64,000 nt of DNA. It comes from a virus. The stretch is from positions 1-64,000 of IMG/VR virus record IMGVR_UViG_3300036791_000892; one strand, given 5' to 3'. Positions 45,334-53,435 of the stretch are shown here, piece after piece. The stretch's first letter is position 1; each line of letters opens with the position of its first letter. Both the position numbers and the translations under genes were made by a program. The notes under the pieces were generated by a model that did no database searches, had not been told where the DNA came from, and saw only the letters and a list, made by a program, of their open reading frames with translations.

Positions 45334-46300
45334 TGGGGTAAGTTACAGTTCGGACAAGAAGTTGTCCCGTTGTGAGAAGCAATACTCCTACCGCTACGAT
45401 CAGAAGCTAAAACGTAAGGTAAAGAAGATTGGATTATTCCGAGGGGATTGGCTACACCAGCTCATCGAGGCATATCGTAGAAAACAGGATTGGAAAGCCA
45501 AATTCAAAAAACTTAAGAAAGAACAATGGGATATCTTGTTTGATGAGGAGAAGGAAAATTACGGCCTCGATTTTCCGAGAGAAGTCTACGGATTGATGGC
45601 ACACTACGTAGCAACTTATCGTGATCACGATGCCAGATGGAAGATAGTCGAAATTGAAAAGAGCCACGAACTAATGACCAAATTCGGATGGCCGGTCAGA
45701 TGGAAAAGTGACTTCATTGTTCATGAAGGTGACATTAACATCTTGGTTGAGAACAAGAATAAGAAAGAGATCCCAAAATCTGAAGAGAGAATTCTCGCTC
45801 CACAGGTACACGGATATTGCTATCTCTTATCCAAGATAGGCATTCGCATCGACAAAATTGTTTGGGATTACGTGAGGACAGAGCCAGTCCCCAGACCGAA
45901 GATCTTAAAAGATGGGTCATTGTCAAGACGCAAGATTAACACCGATCAGCGTAGCTATCGTAAATCTCTCAAAGAAGCCGGAATTGATCCGAGTGATTAC
46001 GATGGAATGGAAGAACACATTGACAGTCTGCCTGAGACTCTATCACTCCTGCGCATTGCCAATTCTCCCAATCTGCTTGTGGGTAGACTATTCGTTACTA
46101 GCTGGGTAACTAGAGCAAAAAGAGCAGAGTCAATCAAGGACCCGCTACGCACCTGGGTAAGTTCATGTAAATGGGATTGTGACTATTATGCTCTGTGTCA
46201 GATCGATATGCTGGGTAAAGACAGAACGATGGAGATTAGTAAAAACTTTGTTCAAGAGACCCCAACACCAGAGGAGGAGTTGCACATTAAGGAGGTGTAA
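45323..46300 (+). CDS. Cas4/RecB-type PD-(D/E)XK nuclease with FeS cysteines
   Basis: 325 residues from ATG 45323 (GAGGTG site). It starts SSDKKLSRCEKQY, with RGDWLHQLIEAY after. The core has WKSDFIVHEGDINILVENKNKK (D...ExK catalytic pattern, about 125-147) and a QVHGYCYLL helix. At the end, CKWDCDYYALC supplies three Cys which, with the N-terminal one, fit a 4Fe-4S clamp as in AddB/Cas4. Probably processes recombination ends. Confidence 0.78.
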   Translation: MKVSGVSYSSDKKLSRCEKQYSYRYDQKLKRKVKKIGLFRGDWLHQLIEAYRRKQDWKAKFKKLKKEQWDILFDEEKENYGLDFPREVYGLMAHYVATYRDHDARWKIVEIEKSHELMTKFGWPVRWKSDFIVHEGDINILVENKNKKEIPKSEERILAPQVHGYCYLLSKIGIRIDKIVWDYVRTEPVPRPKILKDGSLSRRKINTDQRSYRKSLKEAGIDPSDYDGMEEHIDSLPETLSLLRIANSPNLLVGRLFVTSWVTRAKRAESIKDPLRTWVSSCKWDCDYYALCQIDMLGKDRTMEISKNFVQETPTPEEELHIKEV

Positions 46301-46543
46301 TTGGAAATCAGAAGATTAATAGCGCAATGGAATGGAAGAAGCAGAGGAGTGAGGGATGAAAAAGGTAGAGTAAGAACACGTTTTCATTTTGTAGGAGAAA
46401 ACGGACTCACATACTGCCGAATTAAAATTCCATTCGAGGATCGTAATGCCGAGGTAGAAACTAGGATGTCACTAAAAGGTAAAAATCGAGTTTGTGGCAA
46501 GTGCTTACAAGTAGCAGGGAAAGGTGCAACATGGCTGATGTAA
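46301..46543 (+). CDS. Small basic protein, TTG start (80 aa)
   Basis: TTG 46301 after AAGGAGGTG. Very basic (Arg-rich), with a FHFVGENGLTYCRIKIPF beta segment and CGKC near the end. Overlaps the RecA-like gene by 13 bp. No family is recognised. Confidence 0.58.
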   Translation: MEIRRLIAQWNGRSRGVRDEKGRVRTRFHFVGENGLTYCRIKIPFEDRNAEVETRMSLKGKNRVCGKCLQVAGKGATWLM

Positions 46544-47223
46544 AATTCCATTCATTCGATGCATATTTCCATGACTTCCACCCCCACAGCCTGTACTACG
46601 GTTTTAATGGTACAGGAAAAACAACGTTGGCTGGAAAGAGTGGTCTGCGTACACTCCTGTTAGATTGTGGAGACGCTGGGGTACTTACTCTCCGTAAAGT
46701 GCCCAGAAAGTTCCTGAGAATCATTAGAGTTAAAAGTGCTCTGCATTATCTCGATATCATGGTCAAAGTTATTGGGATGGCGGAGCAAATTGATATTCTT
46801 GTGATTGATACTCTAACAGGACTTCAATCTATGGCAATTCAAGAGGTGAAAGGAAAACGAAACTTTGATGGTATGAACCAGAGACGCTGGGGACAAGTGT
46901 CATCCCGAGTTATTGAATGCATCTCTGAAACCAGAAACTTCCCAGGTGACGTAATCTACCTGGCTCAAGAAAAACGTAAAGGCAGGCCAGATGAAACAGG
47001 AATTGATATCTCGCCTAGCCTACAACCAGCAACACGAGAGTTTCTTTCCGGTTGTGTAGATTGGGTTGGACGCCTGTATGTCGAAGGAGGAAAGAGAAAA
47101 ATGTCCTTTGCCTTAACTGAAAACATCGAAGCTAAAGACAGAGGGGCTCTTTTCCCCAAGACAGTGATCAACCCAAAATACATTCCAATCCGCGAACGCA
47201 TCGTGGAAATTATTAACGGTTAA
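46531..47223 (+). CDS. RecA/Sak4-like ATPase (AAA_24)
   Basis: 230 residues from ATG 46531 (GGGAAAGGTG site). Walker A GFNGTGKTT (about 22-30), Walker B ILVIDTLTGL (about 89-98), then a WGQVSSRVIECI helix and IYLAQEK, the AAA_24 / Sak4 single-strand annealing recombinase pattern. Paired with the SSB next to it, it should drive phage recombination. Confidence 0.8.
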   Translation: MADVKFHSFDAYFHDFHPHSLYYGFNGTGKTTLAGKSGLRTLLLDCGDAGVLTLRKVPRKFLRIIRVKSALHYLDIMVKVIGMAEQIDILVIDTLTGLQSMAIQEVKGKRNFDGMNQRRWGQVSSRVIECISETRNFPGDVIYLAQEKRKGRPDETGIDISPSLQPATREFLSGCVDWVGRLYVEGGKRKMSFALTENIEAKDRGALFPKTVINPKYIPIRERIVEIING

Positions 47224-47241
47224 TTTTCAAAGGAGAAACTA

Positions 47242-48015
47242 ATGCCAGTAATCACAGTTGATTTTGCCGGGTTAAAGTCCGGTGGTGGAGGAGTGAATCC
47301 AAGGGTTCCGGCTGGAGACTACGGAGTCAAATGCACAAAGGTAGTATTAAAAACAAGTGACAAATCGAAACAGAAATATCTCGACATCTCTTTCAAACTC
47401 ATTAAAGGAAACAAGAAGGGCTTAGGCCAAGTTCTTCATCATTCTTGTTCACTTCAAACTCAATCACTCTGGAATCTCAGAGATATGCTGGAAGCCATGG
47501 GTAAAGAGATTCCGGCCAAGGCAATTAAAATCTCAACTGAGAGATTAGTCGGTTATACCTGTGCGTCATCAGTAACAGATGACGAGTATGAAGGCAGGAA
47601 GAAATCAAGAATTGCTTCTTTCTTCCCGCTTGCAGATCTGGGTAAGACTTCAGACAATGCCGACGACCTCGATACTGAAGAAGAACCTGAAGAGGAAGAG
47701 GAAGAGGAAGAAATCCCCAAGAAAAAGAAAAAGAAACCAGTCGAAGAAGAGGAACCAGAAGAGGAAGAGGAGGAAGAGGAACCAGCTCCCAAGAAGAAAA
47801 AGAAACCTCGTCCAGTAGTCTCTGATGATGAGGAAGAAGATGAAGGAGAAATTCCTGAACCTCCAAAGAAGAAAAAGAAGGTAGTTAAGGAAGAGGAAGA
47901 GGAAGAACCCGAAGAGGAAGAAGAAGAGGAAGAACCGGCTCCTAAGAAGAAAAAGAAGAAAAAACCGGTTCTGGAAGAAGAGGAAGAAGAAGAGGCTGAA
48001 GAACTCTTCTCTTAA
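47242..48015 (+). CDS. DUF669-type ssDNA-binding protein with charged block tail
   Basis: A 257-residue protein. Residues 1-135 match DUF669-like phage SSBs: VPAGDYGVKCTKVVLKTS, KYLDISFKLI, LWNLRDMLEAMG. From about 145 to the end the chain alternates Glu/Asp blocks with Lys blocks (KKKKKK) four times, ending EEEAEELFS. Such a polyampholyte tail may recruit partners, as acidic SSB tips do, and may drive condensation. ATG 47242 with AAAGGAGAA. Confidence 0.78.
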   Translation: MPVITVDFAGLKSGGGGVNPRVPAGDYGVKCTKVVLKTSDKSKQKYLDISFKLIKGNKKGLGQVLHHSCSLQTQSLWNLRDMLEAMGKEIPAKAIKISTERLVGYTCASSVTDDEYEGRKKSRIASFFPLADLGKTSDNADDLDTEEEPEEEEEEEEIPKKKKKKPVEEEEPEEEEEEEEPAPKKKKKPRPVVSDDEEEDEGEIPEPPKKKKKVVKEEEEEEPEEEEEEEEPAPKKKKKKKPVLEEEEEEEAEELFS

Positions 48016-48025
48016 CTGATAACTG

Positions 48026-48063
48026 ACTCTTGGGGCTATGATGAGTAGCCTCAAGAGTTTTTT
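48026..48063 (+). terminator. Strong terminator of the recombination operon
   Basis: ACTCTTGGGGCTA (48026-48038) pairs with TAGCCTCAAGAGT (48046-48058), then T6. The next gene starts 11 bp later, so some readthrough is expected. Confidence 0.85.
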
Positions 48064-48074
48064 AGGAGACTTAG

Positions 48075-48386
48075 ATGAGAGGCCCTGAAACAAGGCTTTA
48101 TAAAAAGATCAAGAAGGCAATCGAGGTCGAGTATCCGGGTTCCTGGGTACGTAAGATTCATGGTAATCAATTTCAAAACAGAGGAATACCAGATCTCCTA
48201 TGCTGTATCAAAACAAGACCTCATTCTTTTTTTGCTGGCATGGAAGTAAAAGTTCCCGGCAAACACGCTACTCCTATTCAGGAACATGAACTCAGTCAGA
48301 TAAGACTAGCCGGAGGAGCACAAGGTGAAGTTCATAGTGTGAAGGAAGCATTGAGTCTGATTAGAAAGTTTAAAAAGTATTTTTGA
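48075..48386 (+). CDS. VRR-NUC nuclease
   Basis: A 103-residue protein with the complete VRR-NUC (PF08774) order: RGPETRLYKKIKKAIE, KIHGNQFQNRGIPDLLCCI, FFAGMEVKVPGKHATPIQEHELSQIRLAGG. The PD...ExK site is GIPD and EVK. Likely a Holliday-junction resolvase or debranching nuclease. Its 3' end overlaps the convergent fibre gene by 17 bp. Confidence 0.82.
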   Translation: MRGPETRLYKKIKKAIEVEYPGSWVRKIHGNQFQNRGIPDLLCCIKTRPHSFFAGMEVKVPGKHATPIQEHELSQIRLAGGAQGEVHSVKEALSLIRKFKKYF

Positions 48387-49713
48387 AGCTTTGTTCCGCC
48401 ATGTGGTTTTGTAGGCTGGGCATACCCTGCGCTTCAACATAAAGTGTGTAAACTCCCGGTAAAGGTACATCAAGACCTCTCACGCTAAACTCTTTTGGTT
48501 CTCCGGGAATAACTGTGGAAAGAAGATAAGCGACTACACCATCTCTTGTTCCCCACAAGTTATATTGCCGGACGGTTGCTTCTGTGCCCTTAATTGTGAA
48601 GGCAATGGTATCTCCCGACGAAGAAGCCGAGATTGTGACATCGGTTCGGAGACCTCCTTGAGTAGCAGAACCTTCTTCGAAATCGTCCCATATTATGTTG
48701 CAGAGAAAGTCAATCCTACCACCACCCTCGACGTAAGCAGAGTTTGCAGCTAGTATATCAATCCAGGTCTGTCCGCCATTCTGTGGGATGTATTTCCCCA
48801 GCGACCACGACACGTTGCCGGTTAGTGTTCCATTAAACCCACTCCAGAATGAAGTCGCGTGGATCAGATCTGGATGCGAATCACAAGCCGGAAAGAAACT
48901 GTCTGTCAGATAAAGAACACCGGATGGGCTTTTTTCCGTATCTGCATCAGAATCAATCCATGAAAAACTCCCGTCGCTTTTGTCAACTTCAAATCCACTG
49001 GCTTGATATTGAACCAGCAGAGGATTAAAATGAGGAACGACTGCTTTACTTACCTCATTCCAGTCCACATTCTTACCAGCTACTGATACAACATTCCAGA
49101 GAAACAACACCGGGCGTGAGACACCATTGAACGTATAGTGCTCATACCCGGGATCAGAAGCATAGCGATCCATTAGGTGATTGATAGCTGAGATAATGTC
49201 TGCCTGCATCGTCTCAGGCGTACTACCTTGGTTGCCGAAATATTGCTGATCTATCATCAACAAGTAATTCAGTCCGTGATTAGTACACGCACTTGCCCAC
49301 AAGTCAATTACTGAGTCATTCGTACATGTGGTTTTGGTAGGATGGTACCAGTCAGGAATCAGGATGTCATAACCGCGCTCAATCATATCAACAACACAAT
49401 TGATAACAGTTGCGGGATCCATATCGTTCACGCCGATGTCAGGATGATTGGGACGTCCCCACCACAACATCGAATGTAACGCTATTCTGCCATTCCAACC
49501 TTTAGGCATCATGGTCCTGATTGACTCCTTACTGATAGTCATTGGAGCAGCAGCATTTTCTGAATCGTCGAACAGCGATGAGTCTACAGGCAAGATTGTG
49601 TTGTCATGGTATGTCATACCTGAAAACAGAGGTGGGTACGTAGCTGCATTGTAGCTAGGATTCGTTGACACGTTATGTGCCGTGAAGGAAGCTACTGAGC
49701 GTTTCTTCCACAT
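48370..49713 (-). CDS. GH99/GH71-like glycoside hydrolase or fibre protein (447 aa)
   Basis: Residues about 20-330 look like the (beta/alpha)8 GH99/GH71-like domain: SMLWWGRPNHPDIGVNDMD, VVDMIERGYDILIPDWY, LLMIDQQYF. It is highly similar to the central domain of the 883-residue baseplate protein at 55712. The C-terminal about 100 residues are beta-rich (QYNLWGTRDG ... YTLYVEAQGMPSLQNHMA). Probably a receptor-binding or glycan-depolymerising tail appendage. ATG 49713 after AGAGGA. Confidence 0.68.
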   Translation of the reverse strand: MWKKRSVASFTAHNVSTNPSYNAATYPPLFSGMTYHDNTILPVDSSLFDDSENAAAPMTISKESIRTMMPKGWNGRIALHSMLWWGRPNHPDIGVNDMDPATVINCVVDMIERGYDILIPDWYHPTKTTCTNDSVIDLWASACTNHGLNYLLMIDQQYFGNQGSTPETMQADIISAINHLMDRYASDPGYEHYTFNGVSRPVLFLWNVVSVAGKNVDWNEVSKAVVPHFNPLLVQYQASGFEVDKSDGSFSWIDSDADTEKSPSGVLYLTDSFFPACDSHPDLIHATSFWSGFNGTLTGNVSWSLGKYIPQNGGQTWIDILAANSAYVEGGGRIDFLCNIIWDDFEEGSATQGGLRTDVTISASSSGDTIAFTIKGTEATVRQYNLWGTRDGVVAYLLSTVIPGEPKEFSVRGLDVPLPGVYTLYVEAQGMPSLQNHMAEQSFKNTF

Positions 49714-49721
49714 GGTTCCTC

Positions 49722-49883
49722 TCAGTGGTGAATAGATATTGACGACCCAGAGATCGTCAGCAGAAATGCCAATAAACCAACGGCAAACATGATTCGCCCG
49801 GCCTCCGAAGCTCTGGCGTGAGTGCTAAGCATGTAGACCAACAGGCCCACAATTGACAAGACTAGTGAGAGATAGATTATCAT
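49722..49883 (-). CDS. Small two-helix membrane protein (53 aa), holin-like size
   Basis: ATG 49883. Two transmembrane helices: IIYLSLVLSIVGLLVYML and IMFAVGLLAFLLTISG, with STHARASEAGR between. This is a compact phage membrane protein type often seen near fibre and baseplate genes. It could be a holin or spanin-related protein, but no endolysin gene is near, so the role is open. Overlaps the preceding gene by 4 bp. Confidence 0.65.
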   Translation of the reverse strand: MIIYLSLVLSIVGLLVYMLSTHARASEAGRIMFAVGLLAFLLTISGSSISIHH

Positions 49884-50089
49884 ATAGTTTTCCTTAGATT
49901 GATTTCTCCGATTCTACAAGACTTGGCCGTAATAATTATTGATGGTCGTTTTGGTCGTGTGGCCTTTGGATCATCAGTATCCTTTTCAGGCTCAGTCTCC
50001 TGAGTGATATAACCTCTTGAGGCTGGTGACCCCGCTGGGGAGGTTGACGGTTCCTTTAGGAACTCTTGAAAATTTATAACTTTTGCCAT
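49880..50089 (-). CDS. Small polar protein (69 aa)
   Basis: ATG 50089 with GAGAGGGGAAGG. Starts MAKVINFQEFLKEPSTSPAG, then disordered Glu/Asp/Pro/Arg. No family is recognised; lies upstream of the membrane protein with a 4-bp overlap. Confidence 0.58.
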   Translation of the reverse strand: MAKVINFQEFLKEPSTSPAGSPASRGYITQETEPEKDTDDPKATRPKRPSIIITAKSCRIGEINLRKTI

Positions 50090-50132
50090 ACCTTCCCCTC
50101 TCTTTATAACATGAACCTGACCTCAAAATGCC

Positions 50133-50501
50133 TTATCTGGTCTTCGGAGTGTGTCTGACTGTCTTATCTGTGTCTGACTTGTCCGAGTCCGCCTGGTCGT
50201 CATTTGAGGCTATTGGCAGGGCCTTCAGCGCGTCAATTGCATTTTGAATGTGGCTAGTTATTGACTGGGTATCTGATGGATATCCAATTTTCTTCAGACC
50301 AACTGTGAACTCAGGAGCATGCTGAAGAGTGGTGGATAACATTTGAGTGTCTGTCTCACTCTCAGCTCCTGCCTCGGCTGTTCTCCTGAGAATTTTGGAT
50401 ACAAGAGTCCCCACCTGCGGGGCGAGACCATTAACTAAATTACCGAGTTGATCAGCAAATGAGGCAACCTTACTCGGACTCGCAGAAATCATCTTAGACA
50501 T
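50133..50501 (-). CDS. Hypothetical virion-region protein (122 aa)
   Basis: ATG 50501 with CTAGGAGG, preferred over a longer frame from 50573 that lies inside the next gene. Helical, with LGNLVNGLAPQVGTLVSKIL and HIQNAIDALKALP, and an acidic/basic C-terminus. No family is recognised; could be a fibre chaperone. Confidence 0.6.
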   Translation of the reverse strand: MSKMISASPSKVASFADQLGNLVNGLAPQVGTLVSKILRRTAEAGAESETDTQMLSTTLQHAPEFTVGLKKIGYPSDTQSITSHIQNAIDALKALPIASNDDQADSDKSDTDKTVRHTPKTR

Positions 50502-50511
50502 AAAAAACCTC

Positions 50512-52179
50512 CTAGTTGTAGAATCTAACGAACTGGACTCTAGTTGTGATTGTATTGGATGCACTAGCGACACTCCAGGTTGGAGAAAAAGCTAAAGTAG
50601 TTGCCGTTGAGGAAGATATTGCCGTGTTTGGACCGGCGTTGCCATAATCGGCGTCGACTCCGTTGATTACACAGTGACCGTGAGTTTCCATTGAGTAGGT
50701 TGTGCTTACTGAGACAACAAGCAGATAACTAACACAGGACCACGGCACATTCGTAACACCAGATGCCAGAGTTAAAGTGGGGCCTTGTCCAAGAGTTGTA
50801 ATTCCGGTAGCCGCAAACTTCAAAGCAAGAGTCGGTGTACCGGTGTCAGACAACACACCCATTGAGTTTATCTCAACAAGCTCACCGGCATGGAGTTGCT
50901 GTACACCGCCAGGATTCAGAGTAAAGGCGGTGATAGTAGTACAACCAGTAGTGCAGTTTGCTGATGAAATTGGAGTTGAACTGGTTTGAGCTATTCCTGT
51001 ACTTTGAAGATTATTGTTTGGACCACCGATTGTTTTATTGGCATCAATTCCGGCATAACCACCAGCGACATTCTTATTGGCAAGCAGCTCGGCAAAACCA
51101 ACATCGGATGCCTGAATTGCACTGGAAGTCCAGACCGTCCCGTTAGATCTCTGATAGTTACCCGCAGTGCCCGGAGCTGGTATGTCACTCAAAAAAGACA
51201 TCTGTTGAGTAACTCCTCCTGCACGAATCATAAATCTACCGGTGTCAGTCCTATACCATGTATCACCATTAACCAGAGTACTAGGGTCCGCTGAAACTCC
51301 GGAATGATTGGTACCAGCAGTGGAGGCACTTGAACTGAACACTTGCTTAAACCCAGCACCATAGGTATTGGTTTGATTGTTATAAACTACTGTACCCGGT
51401 AACTGACCAGCAGTTGCTGTTCCACTCAGATTACCGAATCCCGGTTGAGTACTGGTAAAAAGACCAGTCGTAGAATCATAGCTATTAAACCATTGATTCA
51501 CTACGTTGGCTTTAGTAGCTGGTAGTTGTCCGCCACCTCCAGTGGCCGCAGAGCAGCTTACAGCATTACCTTGACTATCAATACCCAGCGGATAATTGCC
51601 AGCGGCACACTTAGTCGGAATGGCTGAGAAAGCCGTAGAAGTCGCTGCATTACCGGTTGTGTTTGAGGTGATGACAGCTGGAAGATCGGCAGAAGTAAGT
51701 ACTCGAAACGAATATGCTCCGGTACCGCCGCTGGCCTGTCCAGCCAATACGGTGTTTTGTGCCACTGCTGTGGGATTAAAAGTAGCAGATGTAGTTCGAT
51801 TAGAGACTGTAAACAGAACTGGCAGATCTCCGATCGAAGTCACTGAACCGGAAGCAGACAACATCAGACTCCAACTTGTGGGAGATGTAGAAGGAACATT
51901 TCCAGTATTGGAATTAGTTGAGGAAAAATAGAGATTACCGTTGTACGTTGCCATCTGCCCTTTGCTGTAAGTAAAGGTTGAGACCCACAAGCCCGTATAG
52001 GCATTTTGCAAAGTACCTACAGCAGTATCAATGATTGTAAAGTTGTTGTTCAAGATAACATCATAGTTTTGTGTTCCCTTGGGAGGAAGAGTCAGGCCCA
52101 GGTTTGGCGTGGTGGACACCTGGGCAATGACAAAGAGACACGAAGCTATGATCAGCAAGATGGTGTTAATGTATTTCAT
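50512..52179 (-). CDS. Tail-fibre-like protein with N-terminal signal-like helix (555 aa)
   Basis: It starts MKYINTILLIIASCLFVIAQ, signal-peptide-like, then PNLGLTLPPKGTQNYDVILNN, a typical trimeric fibre N-motif. A long Ser/Thr/Gly/Asn-rich beta region follows (NSNTGNVPSTSPTSW ...), with an FNSYDSTTGLFT repeat type common in fibres. The C-terminus has a VQFVRFYN ending. A secreted-type start on a fibre is unusual; alternatively the hydrophobic start anchors it. Confidence 0.7.
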   Translation of the reverse strand: MKYINTILLIIASCLFVIAQVSTTPNLGLTLPPKGTQNYDVILNNNFTIIDTAVGTLQNAYTGLWVSTFTYSKGQMATYNGNLYFSSTNSNTGNVPSTSPTSWSLMLSASGSVTSIGDLPVLFTVSNRTTSATFNPTAVAQNTVLAGQASGGTGAYSFRVLTSADLPAVITSNTTGNAATSTAFSAIPTKCAAGNYPLGIDSQGNAVSCSAATGGGGQLPATKANVVNQWFNSYDSTTGLFTSTQPGFGNLSGTATAGQLPGTVVYNNQTNTYGAGFKQVFSSSASTAGTNHSGVSADPSTLVNGDTWYRTDTGRFMIRAGGVTQQMSFLSDIPAPGTAGNYQRSNGTVWTSSAIQASDVGFAELLANKNVAGGYAGIDANKTIGGPNNNLQSTGIAQTSSTPISSANCTTGCTTITAFTLNPGGVQQLHAGELVEINSMGVLSDTGTPTLALKFAATGITTLGQGPTLTLASGVTNVPWSCVSYLLVVSVSTTYSMETHGHCVINGVDADYGNAGPNTAISSSTATTLAFSPTWSVASASNTITTRVQFVRFYN

Positions 52180-52191
52180 CTCAATCCTCTT

Positions 52192-52761
52192 TTATCCAGT
52201 AGCCACCATAGGAGATGTAACCATCAAAGTCCCATTGGATTGTACAACAAAAGATTGTGTACTGGTACTACCGGCTGTAGGACTAATCGGGTCCATAGGA
52301 AGATTTGAAGGAGGAGTGAATACGCGACCTCCTACTCCGTCCTGATGAATCACGAATCTCAACTCCTGTCCGGGAATCGTGTTAACGAGTGTTGGATTTA
52401 TGTTGCCTGTCAGGGTCATCTCAAATTTGCTGGCTTGGCTGGCATCAAAAACCGCTGCTGGATTGAAGGTCATGGCAAGGATGCTTGCATTTGCATTTCT
52501 CAAAGCAGATGTAAGGTTGGTAATGAGAACCGGTAGATTCCCATCATCAAGAATATTGATGTTGAGATTGTTACTGATGAAAGTTGCTAAAGCAGCAGCC
52601 ATCATGCTCGCCTGTCTCCAACACTTGTTGGCTTGATTGGGGAAGGCAGTACCATTCTGGAAACCAGCCGTTTGATAACCGGAACCAGCAAAAGCAGCTT
52701 GGGTATCGACATTGGACCCAGATGCCGCAGCTACGGGCAAATAATCAACCTGTTTCGCCAT
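52192..52761 (-). CDS. Tail fibre / collar protein (189 aa)
   Basis: Starts MAKQVDYLPVAAASGSNVD, a fibre-like opening with FAGSGYQTAGFQNG, a helical mid-part, and beta-rich LTGNINPTLVNTIPGQELRFVIHQDGVGGRVF near residue 115-150. The latter motif is typical of short fibres binding at the baseplate. Lies right after the DUF2612 baseplate gene, as fibres usually do. Confidence 0.65.
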   Translation of the reverse strand: MAKQVDYLPVAAASGSNVDTQAAFAGSGYQTAGFQNGTAFPNQANKCWRQASMMAAALATFISNNLNINILDDGNLPVLITNLTSALRNANASILAMTFNPAAVFDASQASKFEMTLTGNINPTLVNTIPGQELRFVIHQDGVGGRVFTPPSNLPMDPISPTAGSTSTQSFVVQSNGTLMVTSPMVATG

Positions 52762-52771
52762 AGAAACCTCC

Positions 52772-53434
52772 TCATAGTGGCTGTATCGTTATCCAGTTTC
52801 CTGTACCCCATCCCTGTATGATATTAGACGTTGGACCCCAGCCGAAGATGGGAGCAGTGGCTTGGAAATACCCCACAATGTTGACCCCGGCCGGACGCAT
52901 AATAAGTAAACCGCTTTTGAGTAGAGATATAAAAACTGCACTAGTGGTATGAGATAAAACAATGACGGACATGGACATGTCCTGATTGTCTTGAATAATC
53001 ATTTGAACTCCAGTAAGTTCAAATAGCAGTTGCATGATGTCATAAGCTCCCGGAATCGTACCATCCCACTGATTACTGGCAATCGTGGCAAGAAGTAAAG
53101 TTCTATAGTCTCCATCAGCTAGAACTATCATACCGGCAGATGTGTCGAATGGACTCGTCCAGTTGCCTTGACCCCAACCCAAACCTACTATACCCCACGA
53201 GAAAAATACTCCGGTAACTGGAACGGATAGGTTTCGACTAACACCAACCCACCTACCAATGATGTCAAGCTGATCTCCGACAGCTACCTCAATATCGAAC
53301 AAAGAAGGAAATGTATTACAAAGATTTTGAGAATCGATGGATGGCTGAACGAGAGCCTGTAACAGTGCCATGAAGTTAGGACGACCATTATGCTCCGAAG
53401 TGATAAGAGTCGTATATTGAAGTAGGTTAGCCAT
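52772..53434 (-). CDS. Baseplate protein, DUF2612 family
   Basis: A 220-residue protein: QALVQPSIDSQNLCNTFPSLFDIEVAVGDQLDIIGRWVGVSRNL (about 27-70), DGDYRTLLLATIASNQWDGTIPG, and MSVIVLSHTTSAVF. This is the DUF2612 (PF11041) order seen in contractile baseplates, following gpJ. ATG 53434 with ATCTCATC-side spacing and a weak ribosome site; coupled to the gpJ gene upstream. Confidence 0.8.
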   Translation of the reverse strand: MANLLQYTTLITSEHNGRPNFMALLQALVQPSIDSQNLCNTFPSLFDIEVAVGDQLDIIGRWVGVSRNLSVPVTGVFFSWGIVGLGWGQGNWTSPFDTSAGMIVLADGDYRTLLLATIASNQWDGTIPGAYDIMQLLFELTGVQMIIQDNQDMSMSVIVLSHTTSAVFISLLKSGLLIMRPAGVNIVGYFQATAPIFGWGPTSNIIQGWGTGNWITIQPL

Positions 53435-53435
53435 C

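Noticed and set aside
47650-48093. 147-aa Phe/Leu-rich minus-strand ORF
   Set aside because: Pure antisense of the Glu/Lys block tail of the SSB-like gene; no ribosome site.
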